64,000 nt of DNA, from NCBI GenBank assembly GCA_963730995.1, contig CAVSUB010000001.1, positions 1,054,001 to 1,118,000 on the forward strand, in the 5' to 3' direction. Below, piece by piece: positions 28,498-37,486 of the stretch; the stretch's first letter is position 1, and each line of letters starts with the position of its first letter. Source of the stretch: CAVSUB01 sp963730995. Its GTDB lineage: Bacteria > Acidobacteriota > Vicinamibacteria > Vicinamibacterales > 2-12-FULL-66-21. The notes below the pieces were generated by a model, which was not told the origin of the DNA, did no database searches, and worked only from the letters and a program-made list of their open reading frames with translations. The position numbers and the translations under genes were made by a program.

Positions 28498-29919
28498 CTA
28501 TTTCAAGTTGTATTTCTTCATGTAGTAGCGGAACGACCGGAAGCTCATTCCGAGGAGGTCGGCGGCTTTGACCTTCACGCCTCCGGCGCGGCGCAGGGCC
28601 TCGGCGATGTACTCGCGCTCGATGTGCTGGACGTGCTGCTCGAGGTCGAACCCCTGCGACGGAAAACCTTCCGCGGCTGCGGCGGGCGGGACAGCGACAG
28701 CAGACGACGTCCGGACGGCGTCGGGCAGGCTCTCTGCCAGAATCGCGGGACTCCGCTCGAGCGCGACAGCCCGCTCGATTGCGTTCTCGAGCTCCCGGAT
28801 GTTCCCGGGCCACGGATACGCCTGCAGACATGCCATGGCCGCTCCCGACACTCCCGAGACGGGTTTTCCCATCTGGGCGGCAAATTTCGACGCGAAGTGT
28901 TCCGCGAGGAGCGGGATGTCGTCCACCCGCTCGCGCAGCGACGGCAGCCGCACCGGAATCACGTTGATACGGTAGTACAGGTCTTCGCGGAAGGTTCCAT
29001 CCCCGACCATCTTGGAGAGATCCCGATTGGTGGCGGCGATGATGCGGATGTCGGCTTCCACTTCGTCCGTGCCCCCGACACGTCGGAACCGCCGCTCCTG
29101 CAACACCCGCAGCAGCTTCACCTGGACCTGCGGGCTCATCTCCCCAATCTCGTCGAGGAAGATCGTCCCCTTCTCGGCGACTTCGATCAGGCCCTTCTTG
29201 TTGACGTCCGCACCCGTGAACGCGCCACGCATGTGCCCGAAGAGCTCCGAATCGAGCAGCGTCTCCGAGACCGCCCCGCAGTTCAGCGCGACGAACGGCC
29301 TGTCCTTCCGCGGCGAGTTGACGTGAATCGCGCGGGCGACGAGCTCCTTTCCCGTTCCTGACTCACCCGAGATGAGCACGGTGCTCGCCGTCGGGGCGAC
29401 AGTCTCGATCAGCTGGAAGATCGCCAGCATCGGCCCGCTGGACCCGATGATGTTCGAGAACTGGTGCGTGCTGTGCAACGCGCGCTTCAGCAGGACGTTC
29501 TCCTGCTGGAGCCGCTTCCGCTCGAGCTCTTTGCGCACGCGCATACGAAGCTCGTTCGCCGCGCCCGGCGACTTGTTGACGTAGTCGGCCGCACCGAGCC
29601 GCAACGCCTCCACGGCGGTATCCGTGGACGCGAACGCCGTCATGACGATGCTGGTAATCTCGGGGTCGATCCGCTTGGCTTCCCGCAGGACGTCCACGCC
29701 GTTCATCTCGGGCATCCGGATGTCCGTGATGAGCACGTCGATCCGCTCCTTCCGCAGGATCTCGATCCCGGAGCGCCCATCCTCGGCCACGAGCACGTCG
29801 TACCCATCCCGCGCGAGCAGGATCGTCAGCAACTCCCGCATCGATCGCTCGTCGTCCACGACGAGAACGCGGGAGGGTGCCGCAATCGCGGCGTCGGCGG
29901 TTTGGCCGTCAGTGGACAT
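28498..29919 (-). CDS. pilR: Sigma-54 response regulator PilR
   Basis: 473 aa activator of pilA. Receiver domain with DD at 22-23 and phospho-acceptor Asp66 (VLITDIRMPEMNG). The AAA+ domain has GESGTGKELVARAIH, GAFTGA in HMRGAFTGADVNKKG, and the Walker B region TIFLDEIGEMSPQVQVKLLR. The C-terminal Fis-type DNA-binding helices are AGGVKVKAADLLGMSFRSFRYYMKKYNLK-like. It sits between pilS and pilA and is transcribed with pilS. It should drive the sigma-54 promoter at 28137-28152. Confidence 0.93.
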   Translation of the reverse strand: MSTDGQTADAAIAAPSRVLVVDDERSMRELLTILLARDGYDVLVAEDGRSGIEILRKERIDVLITDIRMPEMNGVDVLREAKRIDPEITSIVMTAFASTDTAVEALRLGAADYVNKSPGAANELRMRVRKELERKRLQQENVLLKRALHSTHQFSNIIGSSGPMLAIFQLIETVAPTASTVLISGESGTGKELVARAIHVNSPRKDRPFVALNCGAVSETLLDSELFGHMRGAFTGADVNKKGLIEVAEKGTIFLDEIGEMSPQVQVKLLRVLQERRFRRVGGTDEVEADIRIIAATNRDLSKMVGDGTFREDLYYRINVIPVRLPSLRERVDDIPLLAEHFASKFAAQMGKPVSGVSGAAMACLQAYPWPGNIRELENAIERAVALERSPAILAESLPDAVRTSSAVAVPPAAAAEGFPSQGFDLEQHVQHIEREYIAEALRRAGGVKVKAADLLGMSFRSFRYYMKKYNLK

Positions 29920-29937
29920 AGGTCGCTTCTTCGCCGT

Positions 29938-30084
29938 CAGCTTTCAGCTGCCAGCTTCCAGCTTCCAGCTCGCGCCCGACCTGAGGGTCGGGCCTGCCGT
30001 TCCTTCCTTCAGGTTCCAGCTATTTGTGTCTTTCCAGCCAACTCCCGCGGGAAGCTGGGAGCTGGGAGCTGGAAGCTGACAAGC
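29938..30084. repeat. Paired-arm AGCT repeat at pilS-pilR junction
   Basis: Left arm 29938-29970 (CAGCTTTCAGCTGCCAGCTT...) and inverted right arm 30051-30084 (GGGAAGCTGGGAGCTGGGAGC, then TGGAAGCTG). Between the arms lies a small hairpin CCCGACCTGAGGGTCGGG at about 29977-29994. The right arm overlaps the last ~23 codons of pilS. Confidence 0.8.
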
Positions 30085-31781
30085 GGCAGCCTCACCGAGA
30101 CGGTCGTCCCCTGCCCGGGCAGCGAATTGACCTGCAGCTCGCCGCCGTAGTCGCTGACGATGCGGTGCACGATCGAGAGGCCGAGGCCGGTGCCGCCAGC
30201 GAACCCGCCGCGGAACGGCTGAAGGATCCCGTCGAGATCTCCCGCCGCGATGCCGACGCCTTCGTCGCGCACCGCGATCGTGAGGTGCGCATTGTCGGTG
30301 GCTCCGTCGTCAGCCGAGACGGTCATCCTGAGCACACCGCCGTCAGGCATCGCCCGGAGCGCGTTCGACGCGAGGTTCCAGATGACCTGCCGGATCTGCG
30401 CCTCGTCGGCAAGACACACAACCGGATCGCGAGGTACGTCGACCACGACGTCGTGCGACGGCAGCCGCTCGGAGCTGTTCTGCAGCAACGCCGCGGTGTC
30501 GGTCACGGTCCCGCGGACGTCCACCGGCGAGGCGGCATGACGCTGCGGCCGGGCATAGGCGAGAAAGCTGCGAATCGTATCGTTCAGCCGATCCGACTCG
30601 CGGATCACGATGTCCATCAGCTGCGCCTGATCGCCGGTCAGCGGCAACTCGTGCCGTAGAATCTGAATCGACCCCGACATCGACGCCAGCGGGTTGCGGA
30701 TCTCGTGCGCGATGCCGGCGGCCATCTCTCCGACGGCGGCGAGGCGCTGTTGCATGCGCGCTTCCCGCTCTTCCCTCCGCGCATCGGTGACGTCACGGAA
30801 CGTGAAGACGAACCCCGTCTCGCCCTGTCCCGAGCCCGCCGAATGAGCCGGTCCGGAGCCCGCCGAAGGAACTTGTCCTGAGACCATCGATGGGACTCGC
30901 GGAGTGCGCAGGATTGCCGTGCTCAACCCGAGCTCGATGCGCCGGCCGTCGGTCCGCGTCAACTCGAATTCGATACGTGGAAGCGTGCGCTCCTCGGCCT
31001 GTCGATCGAAGAAGCCGTTGAGGCTCTCGGGCCACTGCAGCACGTGTGCGACCGGTTGGCCGACGGCACTGACCGCCGGCACGCCGGTGATCGCTTCCGC
31101 CGCGCGATTGAACGTGATGATCCGCCCGGTCAGATCCGTCGTCGCCAGCCCGCTCGCAAGACTGTCGATCACGTGTTGGCTGAAAGCCTGGAGATCGGCG
31201 ATCTGATTCGACGCCTGTTGCAGCTGCGCGTCCGCGCGCCGGAGCCCTTCGGCCAGATAGCCGCTCAACGTCGCCACGGCGAGGAACCCGAACACGTTGA
31301 GGCCCACACTGAGAAGCGCAATCCTCCACGGCGGCAGCAGATCCAGCCCGGTGACGATCGGCGAGGGCGAGACGCCTCCATACTGCGCGAGCACGAGGCC
31401 GATGTACATCCCCGCGCTCAGCGCACCGACCATGATCCCGCCGCGCCGCGACCGAATCGTGCTCCCCGCGATGATCGGGAGCGTATAGAGCGTCGAGAAG
31501 TAGCTGACGATGCCGCCGGTCGTGTAGACGATCGCGGACACGATCAGCGCATCGCACGCCAGCTGGACGTCCACGATCCAGGGGTACTGCTCGATCTTCT
31601 TCAGGAGCAGGCTGTAGACAACCGTCAGGCCGTACGTGACTGCGATCAGAAACGAGAACGGATCGATCGGGAGCGACCCTGGAGATTTGATCTGCGCGAG
31701 AATCGCCGATCCAAGCAACAGCGTCACGACCACCGCACGGGCGGTCATGAGCCAGAGGAGCTTGGATCGGAGACTCGTCAT
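30009..31781 (-). CDS. pilS: Sensor histidine kinase PilS
   Basis: 590 aa. Six N-terminal membrane segments (about residues 12-175) are followed by a coiled linker, a PAS domain (200-330), HisKA with His359 (AAGIAHEIRNPLASMSGS) and a HATPase domain (NLASNALRAMPDGG, GTGLGLSIVHRIV). ATG 31781 is chosen because sequence upstream is GC-rich repeat. Two oddities: residues about 300-319 are repeat-encoded (SGQVPSAGSGPAHSAGSGQ), and the last 23 residues after SVRLPL derive from an AGCT repeat. Partner of PilR for pilA control. Confidence 0.92.
   Translation of the reverse strand: MTSLRSKLLWLMTARAVVVTLLLGSAILAQIKSPGSLPIDPFSFLIAVTYGLTVVYSLLLKKIEQYPWIVDVQLACDALIVSAIVYTTGGIVSYFSTLYTLPIIAGSTIRSRRGGIMVGALSAGMYIGLVLAQYGGVSPSPIVTGLDLLPPWRIALLSVGLNVFGFLAVATLSGYLAEGLRRADAQLQQASNQIADLQAFSQHVIDSLASGLATTDLTGRIITFNRAAEAITGVPAVSAVGQPVAHVLQWPESLNGFFDRQAEERTLPRIEFELTRTDGRRIELGLSTAILRTPRVPSMVSGQVPSAGSGPAHSAGSGQGETGFVFTFRDVTDARREEREARMQQRLAAVGEMAAGIAHEIRNPLASMSGSIQILRHELPLTGDQAQLMDIVIRESDRLNDTIRSFLAYARPQRHAASPVDVRGTVTDTAALLQNSSERLPSHDVVVDVPRDPVVCLADEAQIRQVIWNLASNALRAMPDGGVLRMTVSADDGATDNAHLTIAVRDEGVGIAAGDLDGILQPFRGGFAGGTGLGLSIVHRIVSDYGGELQVNSLPGQGTTVSVRLPLVSFQLPAPSFPRELAGKTQIAGT
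30825..30893. repeat. Coding in-frame repeat within pilS
   Basis: Three imperfect 22-26-bp units built on TGTCC(C/T)GAGCCCGCCGAA, inserted in frame before the FVFTFRDVTDARR strand of the PAS domain. The unit resembles short dispersed repeats that usually sit between genes. Confidence 0.6.
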
Positions 31782-31822
31782 GATGTCGTTGCCGGCTTGT
31801 GCGCGACGTCTGCCTTTCTTAC

Positions 31823-31848
31823 AGCCGTGGGGCCCCACCCCCACGGCT
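31823..31848. repeat. GC-rich hairpin between pilC and pilS
   Basis: AGCCGTGGGG-CCCCAC-CCCCACGGCT, a perfect 10-bp stem with a 6-base loop. It shares the GGGGCCCCACCCC core with the repeats at 3192 and 48790. No clear U tract, so processing or attenuation is as likely as termination. Confidence 0.65.
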
Positions 31849-31900
31849 TATCCGCTGCTCAGTGGCCCCAGCCTGCTCTCAGCAGCGCTCTGTCTTTTGC

Positions 31901-31929
31901 TAGCTCCTAGCTCCTAGCTTCTAGCTCCT
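31901..31929. repeat. TAGCTCC tandem arm next to the pilC stop
   Basis: Four imperfect units TAGCTCC/TAGCTTC ending 2 bp before the pilC stop codon. A variant single arm of the AGCT family. Confidence 0.6.
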
Positions 31930-31931
31930 GA

Positions 31932-33146
31932 TCAATTGCTCAACTTGCTGATCAAATCGAAGATCGGCAGATACATCGCGATGACGATGCCGCCGACGAC
32001 GACGCCCAGAAACGCGATCATCACGGGCTCGAGGAGCGTCAACATTCCCGCGACGGCGGAGTCGACTTCGTCCTCGTAGAAGTCCGCGATCTTCGACAGC
32101 ATCGCGTCCAGCGCGCCCGTCGTCTCGCCGACGTTGATCATTTGCACGACCATCGACGGGAACACGTTCGTGTCCTTGAGCGGCCCGGACACCGTTTCAC
32201 CGCGCTCGATGCCCGAGCGCGTTTTTTGGATCGCGGCCTCGATGATGGCGTTGCCGGACGTGCGGGCGGTAATGTCGAGGCCGTCGAGAATCGGGACGCC
32301 CGACGACAGCAGCGTCGAGAGTGTTCGACAGAAACGGGCGACGGAGACCTTTCGAAGGATGTTGCCGAGCACGGGGGTCTTCAGCAGCAGCGCGTCGATT
32401 GCGTGACGGCCTCCGGGCGTTGAGTAGTAGCGGGCGATGATCCAGCCGAACGCGAAGATCGACAGCACGACCAGCCAGCCCCACGCGACAACCCCGTCGC
32501 TCATGGCGATGACGATGCGCGTCGGGAGCGGAAGCTGGGCGCCGAGCCCCGCGAAGAGGGTCGCGAACGTCGGGATGACCTTCCAGAGAATGGCGCCGAC
32601 GACGACAGCCGCAATGACGATGACCGCGATCGGATAGATCATCGCGGACTTGACGTCCCCCTTCAGCTTGACGTTCTTCTCGATGTAGACCGCCAGGCGC
32701 TTGAGGATCGTGTCGAGGATGCCGCCCGCCTCGCCGGCCGCAATCATGTTCGAGTAGAGCGCGTCGAACGTCTTGGGGTGCTTTTTCATCGCGTCGGCGA
32801 GCGCGGCGCCCGCTTCGACGTCTTCCCGCACCTTGAGGATCGCGGCCGAGAAATGTTTGTGGGGCTCCTGCTTCCCGAGGATGTCCAGACACTGCACCAG
32901 TGGAAGGCCGGCGTCGATCATCACCGAGAACTGCCGCGTGAAGATCGCGAGGTTCTTCGAGGGCACCCCCTTGGCCTTCATGGCCTTGGGCTTCGGCTCC
33001 GCCTTCGCTTTGGATTGATCGATGCGCGTCACGAGGATCTGATCGCGCCGGAGCGCGGCAACTGCGGCGTCCGCTGATTCAGCCATGCGCTCGCCCGTCA
33101 CCGTCTGTCCGCCTCGCGTGCGTCCCGAGTAGGCAAATGTCGGCAT
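31932..33146 (-). CDS. pilC: Type IV pilus platform protein PilC
   Basis: 404 aa inner-membrane platform of the T2SSF family. It has two copies of the F domain: FTRQFSVMIDAGLPLVQCLDIL...DALYSNMIAAGEAGG in the N-half and FCRTLSTLLSSGVPILDGLDI...MVVQMINVGETTG in the C-half. Three membrane spans are visible (about 175-195, 225-245, 370-395). It interacts with PilB and PilT ATPases, and lies 39 bp after pilT in the pilB-pilT-pilC run. Confidence 0.96.
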   Translation of the reverse strand: MPTFAYSGRTRGGQTVTGERMAESADAAVAALRRDQILVTRIDQSKAKAEPKPKAMKAKGVPSKNLAIFTRQFSVMIDAGLPLVQCLDILGKQEPHKHFSAAILKVREDVEAGAALADAMKKHPKTFDALYSNMIAAGEAGGILDTILKRLAVYIEKNVKLKGDVKSAMIYPIAVIVIAAVVVGAILWKVIPTFATLFAGLGAQLPLPTRIVIAMSDGVVAWGWLVVLSIFAFGWIIARYYSTPGGRHAIDALLLKTPVLGNILRKVSVARFCRTLSTLLSSGVPILDGLDITARTSGNAIIEAAIQKTRSGIERGETVSGPLKDTNVFPSMVVQMINVGETTGALDAMLSKIADFYEDEVDSAVAGMLTLLEPVMIAFLGVVVGGIVIAMYLPIFDLISKLSN

Positions 33147-33185
33147 GATTCGGTCTCTGCTGTATGTGCAACCCGCTCTGTAGCG

Positions 33186-34310
33186 CTACCGTCGCGACGG
33201 CATCGCCGCCGGTACGCGTCCCATCCCGGCGCCCGGCACGACGCCGGTGCCACGGTTAATCATCTGCTCGAGCTCTTCCTTCATCGAGGATGCGGCCATC
33301 GCCGTCTCGAGTGTGATCTCGCGCGTCAACGTCAACGTGGCGAGCGACTGGTTCATCGTCTGCATGCCGAGCTTCTCCTGGCCCGCCTGCATGGTCGAGT
33401 AGATCTGATGCACCTTGTCGTCGCGGATCAGATTCCGGATGGCCGGCGTCGGCACCATGATCTCGAGCGAGACGACGCGGCCGGTGCCGTCAGCCCGCGG
33501 CAGCAGCGACTGGCAGACGATCCCCTCCAGCACGAGCGACAGCTGAGTACGGATCTGCCCCTGCTGATGCGCGGGAAACACGTCGATGATGCGGTTGATC
33601 GTCTGCGCGGTCGAATTCGTGTGCAGCGTCGCGAGCGTGAGGTGGCCGGTCTCGGCGATGCGCAACGCAGATTCGATCGTCTCCAGATCCCGAAGCTCGC
33701 CGATGAGGACGATGTCCGGGTCCTCGCGGAGCGCGGAACGGAGCGCCACCGCGAAACCCTGCGTGTCGCTGTGCACTTCCCGCTGGTTGACGATGCAGCC
33801 CTTGTGCGGGTGGATGTACTCGATCGGATCTTCGATCGTGAGGATGTGCTCGCGCCGCTCGCAGTTGATCTTGTCGATCATTGCCGCCAGCGTCGTGGAC
33901 TTGCCGCTGCCCGTGGGGCCCGTCACGAGGACCAGGCCGCGAGGACGCTCGGCCAGGGTGCCGATGACATCGGGGAGCCCGAGCTCCTCGAACGACTTGA
34001 TGTGCTCGGGGATCAGCCGGTAGACCGCGGCGACGGCGCCGCGCTGATTGAAAACGTTGCACCGGAAGCGCGCGAGCCCGCGGATGCCGAACGAGAAGTC
34101 CAGCTCGAGGCTCTCCTCGAAGCGTTTCTTCTGCGCGTCGGTCAATACGCTGTACGCGAGCGCCTTGGTGTCGGAAGGCCCAAGCGCCGGCAGATCCAGC
34201 GTCTGAAGCTTGCCGTGGACGCGGATCTGGGGCGGCGTCTGCGTCGTCAGGTGCAGATCCGAACCGTCCAGATCGAGGACCGTTTTCAGAAGCTCCGGAA
34301 GCGTCGCCAT
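33186..34310 (-). CDS. pilT: Pilus retraction ATPase PilT
   Basis: 374 aa cytoplasmic hexameric ATPase powering pilus retraction. Signatures: SDLHLTTQTPPQIRVHGK at the N-terminus, Walker A GPTGSGKSTTLAAMID, the Asp box ILTIEDPIEYIH, Walker B-type VLIGELRDLETIESALRIAETGHL, and His box LATLHTNSTAQTINRIID. The C-terminal AIRNLIRDDK-like motif is the PilT family mark. ATG 34310 places the first conserved block at residue 15. Confidence 0.97.
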   Translation of the reverse strand: MATLPELLKTVLDLDGSDLHLTTQTPPQIRVHGKLQTLDLPALGPSDTKALAYSVLTDAQKKRFEESLELDFSFGIRGLARFRCNVFNQRGAVAAVYRLIPEHIKSFEELGLPDVIGTLAERPRGLVLVTGPTGSGKSTTLAAMIDKINCERREHILTIEDPIEYIHPHKGCIVNQREVHSDTQGFAVALRSALREDPDIVLIGELRDLETIESALRIAETGHLTLATLHTNSTAQTINRIIDVFPAHQQGQIRTQLSLVLEGIVCQSLLPRADGTGRVVSLEIMVPTPAIRNLIRDDKVHQIYSTMQAGQEKLGMQTMNQSLATLTLTREITLETAMAASSMKEELEQMINRGTGVVPGAGMGRVPAAMPSRR

Positions 34311-34351
34311 CCTTTATCTCCCACCTACCTGCCGTCTGCTGGCCGTCGTCG

Positions 34352-36127
34352 TCATCGGACCGTCTCACGCACGACTTCCTCGATGGTCGTGACGCCGTCC
34401 ATCACCTTCCGCAGTCCGGATCGCCGGAGCGTGATCATGCCTTCGTCGACTGCCTTGCGCTTCAACTCGAGACCCGACGCGCCCACGAGGATCAACTCGC
34501 GGATCTCGTCGGTCACTTCCATGACTTCGTACAGGCCGACGCGGCCCTTGTAGCCCGTTTGATTGCAGCGCTCGCAGCCTGCACCCTTTTTCGGCACGAC
34601 GGACTTGGCTTCCTCCGGCGTGAACCCCGCCTCCACGAGCGCCTGCGGCGCGTGCGGGTGATCCTGGACGCAGACCGAACAGACGCGCCGGACCAGGCGC
34701 TGCGCGCAAATCAGGTTGACCGAGCTCGCGACGAGAAAGGGCTCGATGCCCATGTTCATCAATCGGTTGATCGTGCTCGGGGCATCATTCGTGTGAAGCG
34801 TGGACAGCACGAGGTGGCCGGTGAGGGCGGCCTTGACCGCGATTTCCGCCGTCTCGAAGTCGCGGATTTCGCCGACGAGGATGATGTTCGGGTCCTGACG
34901 GAGGAAGGACCTCAGCGCCGCGGCGAAGTTCAGGCCGATGTTCTCCCGGACCTGGACCTGGTTGACCCCCACCAGATTGAATTCGACCGGGTCCTCGGCC
35001 GTCATGATGTTCGTTTCGGCCGTGTTGATCTTCGAGATGGAGGAATACAGGGTGTTCGTCTTGCCGCTGCCGGTCGGACCGGTGACGAGGACCATGCCCC
35101 AAGGCTTGGAGATCGCGATTTCGAGCTTGGCCAGCGACTCGCTCTCGAATCCGAGCTTCGTCATGTCCAGCATCAACTTGTCCTTGTCGAGGAGACGAAG
35201 GACGATTTTCTCGCCGAAGAGCGTCGGGAGGCAGGACACACGGAAGTCGATTTCCTTGGTCACGCCCTCTGCCGCAAACCGGATCTTGATGCGGCCGTCC
35301 TGCGGAAGACGCTTCTCGGCGATGTCCAGCTTGGACATGATCTTGATGCGGGACGTGATCGCGTCGCGGAACTTCATCGGCGGCTGCATCACGTTGTAGA
35401 GGATGCCGTCGATGCGGAACCGGATCCGGAACTCCTTCTCGTACGGCTCGATGTGGATGTCGCTCGCCCCCTTTTGAATGGCTGACATCAGCATGAGGTT
35501 CACGAGCCTGATGACGGGCGCCTCGCCGCTCTGTTTCTCGAGCGACGCGACGTCGATCTGCTCGAGGTCCTCGAGCACCTCCACGTCGTCTTCGACCGCG
35601 ACATCCTCGAGCGCCTTCGAGACGAGCTCCATGGTCGCGGCGCTGTTCAAGTTCCCGGCTGCGGGTGGAGCTGCGGTGTCCTTCTTGCCGTTCTTTGCCC
35701 CGCCGTTCGAGTAGTACCGCTGAATGGCTTCGAGCACGGCGGTCTCGGACGCAACGACCGGCTCCACGTTGTAACCCGTCATGAACTTGATGTCGTCCAT
35801 GGCGAACACGTTCGTGGGATCGGTGATGGCAATCGTCAGCGTGGCGCCGGATCGGCTGAGCGGAATGATTTGGTACTTCTGGACGGTCTCTGGCGGAATC
35901 AGCTTGATGACGGCCGCGTCGATGTCGAACTGCGAGAGATTGATGGAGGGAACGCCGTACTGCTTGCTCAGGAGCTCGGTGATTTCTTCGTCGGTTACGA
36001 AGCCGAGTCTGACCAGATTCAGTCCGACCTTGCCGCCGTTGGCCTTTTGATGGTTCAGCGCTTCCTGCAACTGGGCAGGTGTGATGCGCTTTTCTTTGAG
36101 CAGCAGCTCGCCGATACGAACGGCCAT
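34352..36127 (-). CDS. pilB: Pilus extension ATPase PilB
   Basis: 591 aa. N-terminal T2SSE_N domain (about 1-150) and a linker precede the ATPase domain. Walker A GPTGSGKTNTLYSSI, the Asp box MTAEDPVEFN, ILVGEIRDFETAEIAVKAALTGHLVLSTLHTND and the zinc module with CSVC and CERC are all present. It polymerises pilins into the pilus. First gene of the pilB-pilT-pilC-pilS-pilR-pilA series; the 156 bp upstream contain no convincing sigma-54 site. Confidence 0.97.
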   Translation of the reverse strand: MAVRIGELLLKEKRITPAQLQEALNHQKANGGKVGLNLVRLGFVTDEEITELLSKQYGVPSINLSQFDIDAAVIKLIPPETVQKYQIIPLSRSGATLTIAITDPTNVFAMDDIKFMTGYNVEPVVASETAVLEAIQRYYSNGGAKNGKKDTAAPPAAGNLNSAATMELVSKALEDVAVEDDVEVLEDLEQIDVASLEKQSGEAPVIRLVNLMLMSAIQKGASDIHIEPYEKEFRIRFRIDGILYNVMQPPMKFRDAITSRIKIMSKLDIAEKRLPQDGRIKIRFAAEGVTKEIDFRVSCLPTLFGEKIVLRLLDKDKLMLDMTKLGFESESLAKLEIAISKPWGMVLVTGPTGSGKTNTLYSSISKINTAETNIMTAEDPVEFNLVGVNQVQVRENIGLNFAAALRSFLRQDPNIILVGEIRDFETAEIAVKAALTGHLVLSTLHTNDAPSTINRLMNMGIEPFLVASSVNLICAQRLVRRVCSVCVQDHPHAPQALVEAGFTPEEAKSVVPKKGAGCERCNQTGYKGRVGLYEVMEVTDEIRELILVGASGLELKRKAVDEGMITLRRSGLRKVMDGVTTIEEVVRETVR

Positions 36128-36283
36128 CGTGTCAGACCCTGCGTAGACAGAAATACAGCGGCCGGAGCAAAGTGCTCACGGTCCGCAATGTCGACTCAGG
36201 GAACCAGCTGCCGGGGGGAACCTAAATTCTACACGAGTGACATTTTTTGTCAAAGGGGAAAAGCGGAAGTGAAATGAGGTTCG

Positions 36284-37303
36284 CTAGAATGCGACCCGTG
36301 CCGCGACCCCCCACCCGCGGCTCCCGGCCTGTGAGCCCAGCGTGGTCTGCGCATCAATCCACAGCGATGTCAGGACGGCGAAACTGCCGCCGACGCTGTA
36401 GGTTGGCGCATGTCCACCGGGTTCGCTGCCGAGCGTGTTCATCCGAAAGCCCCCTCGGGCGAACGCCCTCTTCAGGACGCGAGCTTCCGTCCCGAGCGCG
36501 AGATCCCGAACGTTCCCGATCGGGCCTCGGATAGTGTTGAGATCGACGTCCAGGGCCACGAGGAATCCCAAGGGGGACGTCAGCCCGACACCCGCCCGGG
36601 CCTGGCGCTCCAGTTGAACCGGCGGGCCGCCGCCGGCGGCGTCAAACTTGGGGCTCGTGACGTTCCGCATGGTCAGGCCTGCTCTCAGCGTCCCGGCCAC
36701 CACCGAAACGCCCACGTCCGCATCGAACTTGTTCGTGGCTTCCCCCACGAGATCGTTGGCCTCATCGAGGAGGTCGTCAATGCTGCCGCTTGGCACCTCC
36801 GTGGAGGTAGCGATTCCTCGAACCAGCTTCAACGTCGCGCCGACCGACAGCCCGCGAGTCAGCGAATGAACCAGGGTCGCTCCCGTGTGGTGCGTAATCA
36901 AGGTTTCGCTGACGCTCATCCCGTTCTGCGTCGGACTGGGCGAGATCCAGGTTGAACGGAGGCGATAGTAGGACAAGCCGAATGGCGGCGTGCTGAGCGC
37001 CAGGGTGGTTCCGGACCGGCTTCCGCCACGCGAATCGGCTGGCTCGTCCAGTGTGGCCTCGGCGGAGGTCCGATCGATCAGCAGACTGAAGAACGCACCC
37101 GAGGCCAACGCCGCCGGATTCCAGTAAACCGCTGAGGCGTCGTCGGTCACAGCCACGAAAGCGCCCGCCATGCCGGCCGCCCGCGTGGTGACGGGGTCAA
37201 AGCTCTGTGCGGAGGCAGTGGCGGCACCCAGGCTGATCCCCAGAGCCATAAGGTAGGGACAGATGCCGAGCCCGCGGAGATCGCCGGGCGGGTTTCGCGT
37301 CAT
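36284..37303 (-). CDS. Predicted outer-membrane beta-barrel protein (PorV/FadL-like)
   Basis: 339 aa. Signal region LMALGISLGAATASAQ is followed at once by RAAGMAGAFVAVTDDASAVYWNPAALA, the N-terminal signature shared by PorV/PorQ, UPF0164 and FadL-type barrels. Alternating hydrophobic strands end in a terminal Phe (VAARVAF). Function unknown; candidate roles are transport of hydrophobic compounds or an envelope scaffold. It follows pilB by 156 bp on the same strand but upstream of it, so it is not clearly part of the pilus operon. Confidence 0.75.
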   Translation of the reverse strand: MTRNPPGDLRGLGICPYLMALGISLGAATASAQSFDPVTTRAAGMAGAFVAVTDDASAVYWNPAALASGAFFSLLIDRTSAEATLDEPADSRGGSRSGTTLALSTPPFGLSYYRLRSTWISPSPTQNGMSVSETLITHHTGATLVHSLTRGLSVGATLKLVRGIATSTEVPSGSIDDLLDEANDLVGEATNKFDADVGVSVVAGTLRAGLTMRNVTSPKFDAAGGGPPVQLERQARAGVGLTSPLGFLVALDVDLNTIRGPIGNVRDLALGTEARVLKRAFARGGFRMNTLGSEPGGHAPTYSVGGSFAVLTSLWIDAQTTLGSQAGSRGWGVAARVAF

Positions 37304-37486
37304 CCCGCCAGCTTAGCGTACGCCTCAGGATGCCGGTCCCGACCCACATCCCTAACCTGCCGTCCGCAGAGGACTTGCGCCGCTGAATTTGGGAAACCTG
37401 GGAGGCCAATCCGTCGTATTGAAATGCTGTAGAATCGGGTCGATCCTCGGCAATACGTCAAGGTCGACCGTCCAGGCACACCTCCT

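Noticed and set aside
36165..36185. TTTGCT motif upstream of pilB as a sigma-54 promoter
   Set aside because: No GG at the required distance.
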